Shown: positions 15,087 to 25,772, counted from the first letter of the stretch. The stretch: DNA of 64,000 nt from Acanthosepion lycidas (GCA_963932145.1 OZ010616.1:56150392-56214391); one strand, 5' to 3'. Made by a program: numbers and translations. Notes: a model not told the origin generated them from the letters alone.

Positions 15087-17198
15087 AAATTTCTGGTTAT
15101 CAATAAAGCTGTCAACACCTTCAATAAACATCTACCTCCATGTTAAAAAAATGAATTTCTGCAATATTTTAACTAAAAGTAATATTTGTTTCAAATCAGA
15201 TTAATTTTAAATCAGCTAATATTCCTCAAATAAAAGGTTCAGAAAAATTTTATTTTTGAAGCAATTTTTAATAAAGAAAATTACACTGTGCTAAGAGATT
15301 GTTAAAAATTGCTGGTTTTTAGCTATATATAAAAAAAAAAAAAAAAAAAAAAAAAACAAACCTTCCAATCAATTTAAATTAGTTTTGAAAGACAAGGTAT
15401 TAAATTTAATCTATTAGCTTGAAATAAAAACTAAGATTTTTCATTTTTAAAAAATTCATTTTAAACCTTAGGCATTGAATGTGAGACATTAAAACCTTTC
15501 AAAAAACAACTGCTAATATAACTTAAAAAATTATTCCATAACTTGTCATGAATTTATGCAGCTTATGTCATTAATTTTTTTTTTTTTAATATATTGAAGT
15601 GTTAAAAAATAAAAATTGGGGGTCCATTTGCTCACATGTGCACACTCTTTTCTTAACTGTAAATTTTCTTCTGTCAATAATTTTATCAAATTTTCTTTTT
15701 AAAATGCATTTGCAGAAATAAATAGGTTCATGTATATTTTCTATTTTGATTTCAATGATTAATAAAATTCAGTTCTTTCCATATAGATTATATTACAGTT
15801 TGCCAAAAAATGGCAAAGCCAAATCAAGTGTATATATATTTTAATAGAAATTAGTTAACACGTTTAGGAAAAATAAAACATAAAACGTACAAATTATCTT
15901 ATTTCCCAACTAACAATTCTAGAATTCTAGCAGGGTTTAAATATCAGTAATTCAAGAGTTGACAACTTACTACAGCCAGTTGTTTATAACTAATGACAGA
16001 ACAGAGCAAACTCAAAATAGCTCAAACACACCTCACTACATTCCTAAGCTGATGACTGAAGCACTATTAGCAGTTCAGTTTCTGCTACATAGAACTAGAT
16101 TATTCTATATTAAATACCAATTCATCTGAACTGCTGCCCTATCTCAGTTGTTATAGTCACATTTCAACCATTGTATTTTGCTTTTCTTAAAAAAAAGGTG
16201 CCTTTTGTATTTAGTAAACTTTCATGATTTTGAATAGGATCACTTATTCAATCCACTGCAATGGTTATATCAATTTCTCATCTCATTATAGATATAAACT
16301 TTCAGCAGTTGAGTAAGCCAAGTCATCTAAAGTAACGTTAGCTAATTCTAGAATTATTTATAAAACATTAAAAAAAAAAAAGAAGATTTAAATGACATAC
16401 CTATAAAACTAAAATCACCTGTACAATATTTTAATGAATACCTTTAATTCATGATACTTTTTTTCTTTTGAGTTTAACCAGATAAAAGTAAAAGAATTAC
16501 TGCTTAAATTGATAAACAAAGTTCAGATGTTTCATTTGTATTAAACTATTAATATGTTCAATTTTTAGATGACTACTTTCAAATAATGCATGACCCTGAT
16601 GTCTTATGACATGTCAAGCTATTCCATAACACAAAACTAAATTAGGAGAAATTGTTACAAATCACAACAGTCAAAGGCTTAGTTATAAGTTTTTTTACTC
16701 TCCACTATTCTCATATATACCAATTCTCTATCATGATATAAGCAAGAATATAATGAGAAGTTACTAGTGTACGAAATATTTTCAGCATTGTGAGAGAACT
16801 AGTCTAAACAAAAACTTAGTTGTTTCATTACTATTACAACTACACAGACACAATGTTGGAGGAAATATAAGACAAAGTGGAAAGTTCTGTGACTTTTCAT
16901 CCTTTATGATTCATAGCCCAATGAAGTCGTAATGGCCCAAATGTGTCACAAGAAAACTTTTTCCACATTGTCATACATCCCCACCACACCAATATTACAA
17001 CTATTTAAGCAGTATTGGAAATATAAAATATACTTGCAAGATTTAAAATCACAAAATAAAAATATTGGTATAATATAAATGTATTAGTGAATACAATAGT
17101 AAACTTAGAATAAGTTAGACTGAATTTACTTTTTTTTTTTTATATTAGTTATTTTATTTAAAATTTGCTGTATTGTTTTCACTTATGAAAAACAATTT

Positions 17199-17245
<47 letters not shown>

Positions 17246-17375
17246 GTGTAACCCGGATATAAGAGAGATTTTCTCTGGTCCCAAATTATTCCCATACTTA
17301 CCTAAACAAAATAGACCAAACCCGGATATAAGTGACTTCTCCGGTCCCGACAACTCTCTTATATCCGGGTTACAC

Positions 17376-17412
<37 letters not shown>

Positions 17413-18837
17413 CCAAGTAAAACCATTGCATTGTATCCACTGATATAATTTACTAAAACTTTTATAATGATGGATTAAAAAGGCAGATAACAAAAATGTT
17501 TTAATTTGGACATTACTTAAATCATGCTAATCAGTAAAACAGAATTCCAAATTTAAGTGATTTAGCAAATGTTTTTAAATTTTTAATCAATTTGTCAAAC
17601 TATAGATACTTGCATAAATAAAAAGCTTATTGTGAAATGATTTTCTCAAATTCTATATCCCTATAATGTCTATGTTTAATATTAATGCTCATTATGTTGA
17701 TATAAAATGAATTTTAAATCTATATAAATAAATGCGAATGTCAGTGTGTCACACTTTTTCAACTTTACTCCTAGAGGCTAGACCATTTTGGAATCAAGTG
17801 ACTGAGTGAATTAAAAACATTCTGGGCTGGATCTGAACCAGCAATCCTGAAATTTTGAATCCTTAAGTTTTCATTACTGCAATTGTTTTTGTTTATTTTT
17901 ATTTATTTTTACATGATTTTTTTACGACAAATTTTGTATAACAATTTTTATAACTTGGCAATAAATTTGGGAATAAACAAAATTAATTGCAAAAACCAGC
18001 AAAAGTCAGCCACGAAATAAAAATAATTGTTTGTACAAAAAGTAAGGACTTATGTACATCAAATTGTCTTTAAATTGTCAACAGAATTATCATTAAACTT
18101 TTAAAAGGTAAGCTTAAATATTAATGCTATATTTAAATGCAGCAATCAATTTTAAGTTCTTTAGTTTATTGTTGCCTACTATATTTACTACCCTCTACCT
18201 ATTGTGATGAAAGCACAATCAAGAACCCTCTCCTAAAACTGCTTAAATGATTGCCCAATAGGGCAGCTTTTAAGCTAGTAACTAATAGACAATAGATTTA
18301 ATTTGTGGTATGTCTTCAAATATCAAAAATTAAAAACTAGTAATGAGTAACTGTTATCACTCTTGTATTGAGTTTTGTATTTTATTATATTTCTTAGATA
18401 CTTACAAAACTATTTCCAAGCTACATCCAATCAAAGCTAACAGTTGTTTTAAAACATCTTCACAAGTTGTGTGGGTGTGTATGTATGAGATTTCACACAC
18501 ACACACACACACTTGAGGCAGCTTCAAAAACAAATACTTAAAATTGTTAAGATAAGGTGTATTCAGTTTTGCTAGTTTTGTTATTGGCAATAAAAGTGAT
18601 ACAGGTTTTTCAAAGTGACTGTTCACTTATGTAGGTACATATATTTCAGACTTAAGTTTTATAAGAGTACGCAAACTTTTACTTGTGACAATCTTAAAAT
18701 CAGCTGCAAGTTCTGATTGTAGCTTTAAGGCAGCTGAAACATTCTGACAAGTGAAGTGAACAATTACAAAAAAGGTTCACCTACAAAACACTAGATGCTG
18801 AATAAACCACTAAGTGACAAATTTTATTTGTCTCTGC

Positions 18838-18876
<39 letters not shown>

Positions 18877-21800
18877 ACACACACAACGAAATAAAGAATG
18901 AAGTAGGAAACATTTCAATCTAACATGTTTCACCTTTATTAAGGCTTTGTTAGAGATCAAGAATAGCAATAAAAAGCAAAGAGACAAAGTACAGGACTGT
19001 CAATCTCTGATGAAGTCTTAATAAAGGTGAAACATGTCAGATTGAGATTTGTTTCCTACTTGGTTCTATATTTCATTTTGTGTACATGATAAAGAGACAG
19101 CGTACCAGAATGTTATGACTTTTGGTAGTTCTCATTGTTCAGACACACGTCATGAGTATAAATGTAATAGATAATTTATATTAGGTTGGTGCAAAAATAA
19201 TGACGTAATAATGTCGTAATTTGACGTTAAAAAATACGTCAAAAAACAACATTATTACGTCATTATTTTTGCACCAACCTAATAGATGTGTGTGCAAGGA
19301 AAATTTAGGATGTTAAAGTGTATGATAGTGTAAGAGTGCTTAAGTAAAGAAACTTTGTGTGTGTATGTATGTATATATATATATATATATTATATATAAT
19401 CAGGGTTGGCCAAATCTGCTTAATGTAAGTGACACATATGATAAAGTTCAGATGTTTGAGAGCTGCAAGTCATGAACAAAATTTAAATATACATTGTTAC
19501 AACATTTTTATTAAATGTGATGAAAAAAAAAAAAAAAAAAAAAAAAAAAGCAGCTCACCCAACATATTTCTACAAGATGTGGTCTTGCCACCCTTGATTA
19601 TACACATACTTTTTTTATTATATATTCTATCATTCCTTAAAGTTATGTAACAAGGCAGAGATAATAATGAAGGTATGAAAAAACTTGGTAATTTTGATAA
19701 TTCACTTAAAAATTCTAACCTAAATAAGGCTATTCAAACTATGTGAAGGATGGGGTCGGGGGAATTCTTGGCATGAAAATTTCAGACTAGAACAGTTTTA
19801 TTTAAATAAAAAAAAAAAAAAAAAAAAGTTGCCAAGAAAAGTTTTACTCACTTTTGGAGGGTTAAATGGATAAGTCTCTGGAATTTTTATTTCAAGCTGA
19901 AATTTTCCTCCTTCATAAGGAGTTTCTGGTGGTCCAGCTATTTCTCCTTTCAGCTCATTAAATTTATCATTAACTAATTCCACTTTGATACGGCATCTTT
20001 CAACCTGCAAAAATATAAAAACTTTTAATTAAAATCTGCCAGAAATATGAGAAGGGGTTGCAAAGTTCTATCAGACCAAGAGATAGAAAAAAAAAAATAA
20101 AATTTATCAAATTTGTGGAAGCAAGTCAAACTAAGAACATTTTAGTATCCATCTACTATATTGGTATAGGATTTAAAAAAAAAAAAAAAAAAAGCTAATT
20201 TTCTAATAAACTGATACATTTATTTAAGGTACATCTGATCCCCACCCCCAAAAAAGTACTATATGCTTGTTTTCAATCTACCTCCAACTATAACTGCTTT
20301 ATCTGTATTAATGACTAAAATTTTTTCATGTATTGAATACTGTTGCCATATCTGGTTTGGTGCCCCTACTTTGCATCTCAAGATACTTGACAAAATCCAG
20401 AGAAGGTTCTGCAATACAAGCAATCCTGACCAGGCATCTTGTCTCCAGTCACTTTCTAACTGACATGGTATGGCTTCCCTGTCTGTTCTACAAATAATTT
20501 CATGGTTACTGTTCAGACAAGCTTTTTTTTTTTTCTTGGTACCCCATTACATGAATTTAAGCAAGCTACTAGATTGGCAGCTAGGCCTCACTGTTTTACT
20601 GTTGAACCAGCTTGATGCAACTGTCATTTCTCCATGGGAGTTTTTCCCTTGCACTTCCCACCTGTGGAAGTCCTTTTCAATTTCTTGTTTCCCTGATAAC
20701 TACAATCTTCAAAAATTTAAATACAATGTCAATCACCATCTTCTTGAAACCTGTTCATTCCCCCCACTTTTCTCAATCCTCCCTATTTTAAATCTTCTCA
20801 TTCACCCTCTTGCATTCTAGTGGCATTAAAGGTGAATGCTTAAGGTGAAATGATTAAAATAAAAAATAATAGTATACAAATTATTCTTGTACATTTTATG
20901 AGTCTAAGCATTGATCATGACACTCCTCAGATCCCTTTTCCTTTATTATTTGTGAATACTAAGCATTCTTGGGAAAGATAGTGCCTTCTCCTGTTTGGAA
21001 TTCAGAGTTTCCCTTCTGTTTGATTTGTTGCCACCTAAAACTAGAGATATGAGTCTCCCTTGCTATTTAACCAAGAGCTGTGGGGAGAAGAGGTGGATTT
21101 GTGCCTAAGTATTTGTATGAAATTAATAGCAGGCTAGGCTGGAATCAGAACATGGCTCACTAATTCTAATTTCTATATAGCAGCTATGCTGCATAGCTGC
21201 TCATCTCCAATACATTATTTTTTTAAGTAATAATCTAATTTTATATTATTTATGATATTTTATATGAAGTGATGAGTTTTTTTGCAGATAAAAAACATTA
21301 AAATCAAATCTATATGCAAAAATATATTTAACCTGATGATGCATGATTATAACATTTTAAATTACAGAAACACTTGTAGTTTTGACCAATTAACAGGATA
21401 AAGTAAAAATTAATTTTAATTATACTCTTTTTAGATATAGATACAAAAATATCAAAATGAAATTCTTAGCACAACTTGTTTTTATTTGTTAATTCATAAT
21501 GTTGTATGTTAGTAACTCGTTAAATTTTTTAAATCGATTTCAAAATTCATTAAAAATTCAGTCTGTTCTACCATTAATCAGTTATCAAAAAGTTGATTTA
21601 AAATAAATACCAAGAAGATTAAGAATAAGATTATTCCATTGTACAATAAAAACTAGTCGGATATCAAATTTACCAAAATGATTATATGGTTTACATGTAA
21701 AATAATGAGAAGATACTAAAAATATTCCACTTTCTTCAGTATATTCTTTTATTTTTAAGTGTAAAAAAAAGCATAAGGGAATAAAAATTTGAAATATCAA

Positions 21801-24800
21801 GAAAAAAATTTAACTATTTGCAATAAACTAAGAATGACAATAAAATATTGCACAAGAATGTTTATAAATGATCATAATTGTAATGTTTCAAGTTTAAAAT
21901 AAAACTAAAAAAGTGATACTAAAATAAATATTCAAAGCATTTTCCAGAGATATCAACAATTTTACAAGACTAAGTCACTAAGAGAATGCCACTCTCGATT
22001 AGACGTTTTTAGTTACTTAATGTTTAAAAATATAATGCTGACAAAGTACTAGGCTAGTTAGTTTAACTAGTGATTCACGCTACTAATAATCAAACAGCAA
22101 ACTTTAAAAAATTGTACCTAAACCTATTGGATGAAAATGAAAGTGCTGTAACAATGTAAAAAAAAAAGCTATGGAGATTATAAAATTATCTGTTTCATTT
22201 TCGTAGCTAATCTTTTTATTAATTGATATCTTTTATTAGTTAATTGACAATTATTAACTATTGTGGAAATCTAATATACAAGGAAGAAAGTTCTAACATT
22301 CTGTAAAAGTAAAATTAATGAAATATTTGTAAAGGTTTCAATTCTCAATGATTAACTTTTCTCATCCCCGCTCCATTAACCAAAATTAAGTTTCAAATAA
22401 AATTGTGAAAATTCCAATAGCTTATATATTTTAAGTCGATCAATTTGTTTAAAAATTAAAATAATTGATATTTTAGAATTCAGAACGATGACAATTTTTG
22501 TCGAAGTGTTCCAGACATACAAACTTGAAGTTTAAAATTGCTAAACAAATTCAAACAGTTCACATAATCCAACTTAACGAAGAACTAGTTCAAAGGGAAA
22601 ATATCCCTGATTTTGATTTTTGGGTAATAAATGTTTGTTTAAAAAGATTTAAGACTTTTTAAAAAGAAAAGAAAAAAGTAAAAGTAAAACTAAGGGAAAT
22701 TCAATATTTCGAAAGCTTGAAGAAAGAAATTAGAATTTGAAAACTGTAAAAATTCCTTTTAAAATTAAACATTATTCAATAATTGTATGTATCGGCATGA
22801 GATAGGCATGTAAATTCCTACCAACCACTCATAGTTATGTATTTTTAAAAAATCTGTATTAATTGGTAATAAATAGACCCATATTTAGAAAATAAATTTT
22901 ACTCGGTTATTTGGCAAATTAAAATATAATTCACAAGTTTGTTATTTAAGTACTAACTACGTGTCAAAAAAAAAAAAAAAAAAAAAAAAAAAATGTTACC
23001 AAAAAAAATATTTTTGAAGATAAAAATAGGAAAATGCTAAAAATAGTTGTGAAGAAATGCCTTTATTGAGAAACATCGCATTTTGTTACTTTTAAAAAGT
23101 AAAATAGGTACTTTCGATATATCAGATTAAATATTAAACTACCAGCAACTAATTACTAAACTTGTGCATAGTCAATGTGGATATTATTCAAGAAGCTTTA
23201 AATTAGTAAACTAAAACAGGCACAAATAGAAATATCTCAAGAACGTTGCAAATCAAATCTTAAGAGATGAAAGTAGGTAAATATACGCCAATTTCAATAT
23301 ATTTGTCACTTGTATATTTTATTAATTAGAAAATAAAGAAAGCGCATTATTTACTTTAGACAACATGATAAATAAAAATGATTTAAAATAAATGATTTTT
23401 AAATCCAAGGACAACGTCGTTAAGTGAGACTGCCGAACAGCTTGGTTAAATAAAAATGTGCTGCACTCAAAAATTCACCTGATGGCTTATTTTTATGAAG
23501 CAAAGACAAGAATTATTTAACCAACGGAAGATGACATCAAATTAAATCAAAGTAAAATTAAAGGAAAAATAAATAAAACGCATTATTTGCATTTTTTTTT
23601 TAAATTCATGTTGTAAAAGTAAAACTCTTAACAAGGGCAGCCATAAACATCCAAGTTGATACAATAAGTTGGTTTTTTAATTAAATAAATAAATACACCA
23701 AGAGATACCAGTGTGATCATACATACCTACCACCAAGAAGACTAATATTAAAAAGAAATAACAAGGTGGGGGGGAATTACGTTATATACAGAGTTTTTGA
23801 CTGTATATTGGATAGTTCCAATATCAATTCAAAAGAGAATATTGCAAGTATTATTATTAGTTCTATCAAGGAGATTGTAAATAATTTAAAAAATGTATTT
23901 ATTTAAATCTTATACAATTTGCTTTCTAGGATATTGGTAACAAGATCTGTGAAAGCAAAAATTTAAGACTTAACGAATATCTTTTACTGATTTGACAATG
24001 AGGACAAAAAGATTCCGGCTCTTTGCTCTCTAGTGCTATATCTCAAACAAAAATGTCCTCCACTATATAAATATATAAAAATAAAACACTTTTTCTGAAC
24101 ATTAAGTTTATTGAAAATAATAAGTATGAAAATTAAATTTGACTGAACATCAATAAATGGACAAGTTTACTTAGTTACTTTTTTTACGTTTTTTTTACGA
24201 ATGTTAAGTTTTTAAGGAGCAAGGGCAGAGTAAAGTTTTAGTAACAAAAGACTAAAAGAGTATAGAATGAAGTAACAGCAACGGTTTTAATATTTACTTT
24301 TATTTATTTATTTTTTAATAAATGGCAGAGAATTTCTGCGGTCTACTTGGGCGGATATAAGAGCATATAAAAATCGGGGTTCAATTTGCAAATAACTATC
24401 AATTATGAACTGCTCCCTCAGTTTGTGACCACTTCAAAGTGTGCGAAAACTGGGTAAATTAAGCATGTAGTTGTGACATTTGCGATTTTTAGCGTCTGGC
24501 ATGACTTGGGTGAAGACTAGGCAATATTGAATAAATAGACCGTTAGAATATTATTTATAAGACTTTTTAGTAACCCTTTTCAGTGTATAATAGATTTCTT
24601 AGTACGTTACAGAAAGAAAGAAAGAAAAAAAAAAAAGAATGTTCAACTGTTTAGTACATTTACAGCCACGATTCCATGAACGTTTTAAAAGAAATACAAT
24701 AACACTAAAAAGAATAGCACTAAGACGAAACTATTAAGAAAAACTGGTATAGTGAGAATTCATTACTACAGCAATTTATCAAGTATATACTATAAACGTG

Positions 24801-25189
24801 TACTTACTATATCTCAGGTATCTAGAAACATTTTTTTGTATACTTAGAGAGTTTTATCACAGTAAAATAGTGTTTTTGTAACAACTGAGAGTGGTTCAAA
24901 TGAACTTGGGTATCTACCAGCAAAAGGGTATGTTTCAGCAAAGTATTTTTGTATACTTTCATTTAAAAGTTAAAGACTTCAATGAAATAAGAATTAAATG
25001 TTATGGTAATGCTTGTTAACACCAAGAATCTTAATATCAACATTAAATTGTACGATAAAAGGTTGAGTCTTCACATTAACAGGGCTTTACACGCATAACA
25101 CTAGGTGGGGGCAAACACAACATTTTTACCTCTTCACTTCGAATAACTTCTCGGAATTCTCGTCTTATTCGCTGCTCGGCAATTGCCAT
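1295..25189 (-). CDS. UBE2K: Ubiquitin-conjugating enzyme E2 K (E2-25K/HIP2), five exons, 3' end off window
   Basis: This is a class II E2 enzyme. It accepts ubiquitin from E1 as a thioester and builds mainly Lys48-linked chains in cytosol and nucleus (established for the family). The exons are 25189-25130, 20004-19852, 7432-7350, 3201-3038 and 1359-1295. All inner junctions are GT-AG and join in frame to 175 residues beginning MAIAEQRIRREFREV. The UBC fold spans residues 1 to about 150. HPN lies at 80-82 and the active-site Cys is residue 91, in GAICLDILKDQW. The stretch LLSLQALLAAAEPDDPQDAV is nearly identical to human UBE2K. After a linker, a C-terminal UBA domain begins at about residue 159 (DLEDKVRQLTNMGFEE). 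The human protein has 200 residues, so about 25 are missing and should be encoded left of position 1. No coding defect is visible in these exons, and I infer a functional gene. Confidence 0.96.
1360..3037 (-). other. UBE2K intron 4
   Basis: The intron has a gtaaga donor and a ttataag acceptor. It contains a 30-base A-run (2035-2064), a T-run of about 17 at 2814-2830, and a short moderately GC-richer stretch (about 2340-2600) that I could not assign. No gene was recognised. Confidence 0.8.
3038..3201 (-). CDS. UBE2K: UBE2K exon 4
   Basis: The 164 bp finish the split Trp codon and encode AAAMTLRTVLLSLQALLAAA, then EPDDPQDAVVARQYKERQDV and FQKTATHWTNVYAG. This is the C-terminal helical part of the UBC domain, closely matching human UBE2K through EPDDPQDAVVA. 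The acceptor is ttcttcag and the donor gtaaga. The exon ends with one base of a split Gly codon. Confidence 0.96.
3535..3960. repeat. Intronic duplication, copy 1
   Basis: It aligns over about 430 bp with 4270-4705. Shared blocks include ACAAATATGTATTGTAAGAA, AGTTCTCA, AGATCAAATATTGATAAT and CAGCATTTTC. The copies differ by many substitutions and short indels, so the duplication is old. Confidence 0.85.
4270..4705. repeat. Intronic duplication, copy 2
   Basis: This is the partner of 3535-3960, about 735 bp downstream in the same orientation. The A-homopolymer and a unique stretch lie between the copies. A 102-bp mariner MITE sits just past its right end at 4727-4828 and has no counterpart at copy 1. 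Confidence 0.85.
4727..4828. mobile_element. Mariner MITE, near-perfect palindrome, copy 1
   Basis: This 102-bp element starts TTAGGTTGGTGCAAAA, ends with its complement and is flanked by TA on both sides, as expected of a Tc1/mariner target site. The arms pair over about 47 bp around a TAAAAAAT centre with essentially one mismatch. The TIR start is the same as in human MADE1/Hsmar1 elements of the mariner cecropia group. It has no coding capacity and would be mobilised in trans. Confidence 0.93.
4900..6700 (-). mobile_element. Decayed hAT-superfamily transposase
   Basis: Minus-strand translation gives broken pieces of a hAT-type transposase-like protein common in aquatic animals. They include SMDGLHVNWAFHKELEKYHL, a SCGHHVVYGTFK block and FLYEKLEGLPIKECFVKTDL at about 5630. 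Stops and frame changes are frequent, so it is not expressed as a protein. I did not define its ends. It lies in the same orientation as UBE2K, inside intron 3. Confidence 0.75.
6880..7150 (+). repeat. Dispersed repeat with GTTAAATAGCA core, copy 1
   Basis: The blocks TTCTCCCCAGCT, GTTAAATAGCA, GGTAGCCA and CTATCTTTCC recur in the same order at about 20900-21190 (reverse complement). A subset recurs at about 53230-53440. This looks like a SINE-like or other short interspersed family. I could not place it in a named family. Confidence 0.6.
7350..7432 (-). CDS. UBE2K: UBE2K exon 3 with HPN motif and active-site cysteine
   Basis: The 83 bp encode VRFVTRIWHPNISSVTGAIC and then LDILKDQ. The Trp codon TGG is split 2+1 across the next junction. 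The HPN Asn (oxyanion/thioester support) and the catalytic Cys (codon at 7375-7373) are both present, so the catalytic centre is intact. The acceptor is aaatctag and the donor gtgagt. Confidence 0.97.
9096..9168. repeat. Compound (TG)n(TA)n microsatellite
   Basis: About 20 TG units run directly into about 16 TA units within UBE2K intron 2. The tract is alternating purine-pyrimidine throughout. Confidence 0.95.
12290..13430. repeat. Old 1.1-kb intronic duplication, copy 1
   Basis: It aligns with 14205-15290 in the same orientation. Shared landmarks in order are AAATCAAATAATTG, TTTCAGGACTTATTCACAA, a C-rich patch, GCAATAAAA(A)CTAAGA, ATAAGATATATTA and TAATATTTGTTT.AAATCAGA. Spacing between partners is about 1.9 kb. 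Divergence is considerable, so the duplication is old. Confidence 0.75.
14205..15290. repeat. Old 1.1-kb intronic duplication, copy 2
   Basis: This is the partner of 12290-13430. It additionally carries a T-run of about 19 bases (14624-14642) and an A-run of about 30 bases (15054-15083) that copy 1 lacks, so these homopolymers arose after the duplication. Confidence 0.75.
17244..17377. mobile_element. Pogo/Tigger-like MITE
   Basis: Terminal inverted repeats of about 24 bp begin (C/T)AGTGTAACCCGGATATAA. The right end reads TTATATCCGGGTTACACTG. An extra internal copy of CCCGGATATAAG lies near 17322. The 134-bp element sits between (TA)n and (TG)n tracts. The CAG-type end suggests pogo/Tigger, but the target duplication is hidden by the TA repeats. 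Confidence 0.75.
17719..17900. mobile_element. Possible Helitron-like fragment
   Basis: The start TCTATATAAATAAATGCGAA, followed by GTGTGTC and a CTAGACCATTTTGG block, resembles the 5' ends of non-autonomous Helitrons. I found no hairpin or CTAG 3' end, so this is a weak call. Confidence 0.3.
18889..19079. mobile_element. Foldback element (about 70-bp inverted arms)
   Basis: The left arm (about 18889-18958) carries GTAGGAAACATTTCAATCTA, then ACATGTTTCACCTTTATTAA. The right arm (about 19003-19077) carries the reverse complement, TTAATAAAGGTGAAACATGT, CAGATTGAGA, TTTCCTAC. A short unpaired centre separates them. A half copy lies at about 36585-36665. Confidence 0.85.
19181..19282. mobile_element. 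Mariner MITE, near-perfect palindrome, copy 2
   Basis: Same 102-bp family as 4727-4828, again flanked by TA on both sides. By eye it differs from copy 1 at only about four or five positions, all near the centre. The family therefore spread recently relative to the intronic duplications. Confidence 0.93.
19401..19595. mobile_element. hAT-type MITE, about 195 bp
   Basis: The left end CAGGGTTGGCCAA and right end TTGCCACCCTTG are imperfect inverted repeats of hAT style. The interior has TTCAGATGTTTGAGAGCTGC, which recurs reversed inside the MITE at 35218-35670. A 27-base A-run sits inside. I could not confirm the 8-bp target duplication. Confidence 0.6.
19852..20004 (-). CDS. UBE2K: UBE2K exon 2
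   Basis: Fifty-one codons run from VERCRIKVELVNDKFNEL to IPETYPFNPPK, between a tttttgcag acceptor and a gtgagt donor, both phase 0. The exon covers the central beta sheet of the UBC fold. GEIAGPP, TPYEGG and the ETYPFNPPK segment are near-invariant in UBE2K. An A-homopolymer of about 20 bases (a T-run on the sense strand) lies only about 25 bases into the following intron. Confidence 0.97.
20240..20868 (+). mobile_element. LINE-A 3' end (jockey/CR1-like), truncated copy
   Basis: Plus-strand frames encode the C-terminus of a non-LTR reverse transcriptase: CIEYCCHIWFGAP, LKILDKIQRRFCN, SHLWKS and PDNYNLQKFKYNVN. The frame is broken by at least one stop and shift near 20463, with a poly-T insertion near 20523. 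The 3' end is an AT-rich stretch at about 20868. It is 5'-truncated, as is usual for LINEs, and is antisense to UBE2K. Confidence 0.85.
20900..21190 (-). repeat. Dispersed repeat with GTTAAATAGCA core, copy 2
   Basis: This is the reverse complement of the 6880-7150 repeat, sharing TTCTCCCCACAGCT, GGTTAAATAGCAAGG and CACTATCTTTCCCAAGAA in the same order. It lies immediately 3' of the LINE-A tail. Confidence 0.6.
25130..25189 (-). CDS. UBE2K: UBE2K exon 1 (start codon to phase-0 donor)
   Basis: Twenty codons encode MAIAEQRIRREFREVIRSEE, followed by the donor gtaaaa. The ATG at 25189-25187 matches the N-terminal Met of animal UBE2K. Here the N-terminus is one residue shorter than human MANIAVQRIKREFKEV. 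The helix is the usual E1/E3-contact helix of E2 enzymes. The intron after it is about 5.1 kb and in phase 0. Confidence 0.95.
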
Positions 25190-25346
25190 TGATAAGGATT
25201 ACTGATCTGTCGCGAAAACGAAACTAGCAATTTCACCTATCTCTAGCTGACTTATTTTTTTCTTCTTTTTTTCGTTTTTTTTTTGTTTTTTTTTTTTTTT
25301 TCAAACTTCGAGTCGTCGCACTTGTCTGCTAGAAAAAGTAATCATA

Positions 25347-25353
25347 ACTTCCG
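25347..25353 (-). promoter_or_regulatory. ETS/GABP-like site
   Basis: Minus-strand CGGAAGT, about 160 bases upstream of the UBE2K ATG. A match to the ETS core in a position typical of housekeeping promoters. Binding is inferred. Confidence 0.4.
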
Positions 25354-25364
25354 ACTCCAGATTT

Positions 25365-25374
25365 GCACATGCGC
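25365..25374 (-). promoter_or_regulatory. NRF1-like site
   Basis: Minus-strand GCGCATGTGC, one base from the NRF1 core GCGCATGCGC, 12 bases upstream of the ETS-like site. Binding is inferred. Confidence 0.4.
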
Positions 25375-25703
25375 TACCGACACTTACTTTCTTCTACTCC
25401 GTTTCATACTACACCTCTTCCTTTTACTCTCACACGTCTCTTTATTTTTTTTTTTTTTTTAATACATCTCTTCCCTACTCTCACTCTCTCTCATCATTCT
25501 CCTTCCTTCTTTCTTTCTTCGTATTTATGTATTTATTTCTTTATCTGTATACCTTCCTTTCTATTTATTGCGCATAGATTTCTTATCACTTTTTTGCCCA
25601 TTGTTGCCCACACTAATTTTTGAGCAATCATTTTTTGCAATTCCTATTTTTTTTATTAGAATGTTTTTTTTATTTTATCTATCCATACATACACACACAC
25701 ACA

Positions 25704-25704
25704 G

Positions 25705-25769
<65 letters not shown>
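25704..25769. repeat. (TA)n microsatellite
   Basis: About 33 TA units with one interruption, preceded by a short (CA)n. It lies upstream of the UBE2K promoter region. Confidence 0.95.

Positions 25770-25772
<3 letters not shown>

Larger units (their letters stand above)
7433..19851 (-). other. UBE2K intron 2
   Basis: This 12.4-kb AT-rich intron contains an old internal duplication, several MITEs and (TA)n tracts at about 10877-10911, 11256-11287, 17202-17236, 17384-17411 and 18838-18873. It also has many A-homopolymers. No exon was seen. Stretches without their own entry hold only AT-rich sequence. Confidence 0.8.
20005..25129 (-). other. UBE2K intron 1
   Basis: The intron holds a LINE tail and a dispersed repeat copy in its left 1.2 kb, and is otherwise AT-rich and featureless to 25129. 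A 28-base A-run lies at about 22966-22993. No exon or conserved block was recognised between 21200 and 25129. Confidence 0.8.
25190..25400 (-). promoter_or_regulatory. UBE2K 5' leader and proximal promoter (inferred)
   Basis: Sequence upstream of the UBE2K ATG on the minus strand. It contains an A-rich tract just upstream of the start (T-runs at about 25245-25301 on the plus strand), then a GC-richer patch with an ETS-type CGGAAGT at 25353-25347 and an NRF1-like GCGCATGTGC at 25374-25365. No TATA box was seen. The pattern fits a housekeeping promoter. The start site is inferred. Confidence 0.5.
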
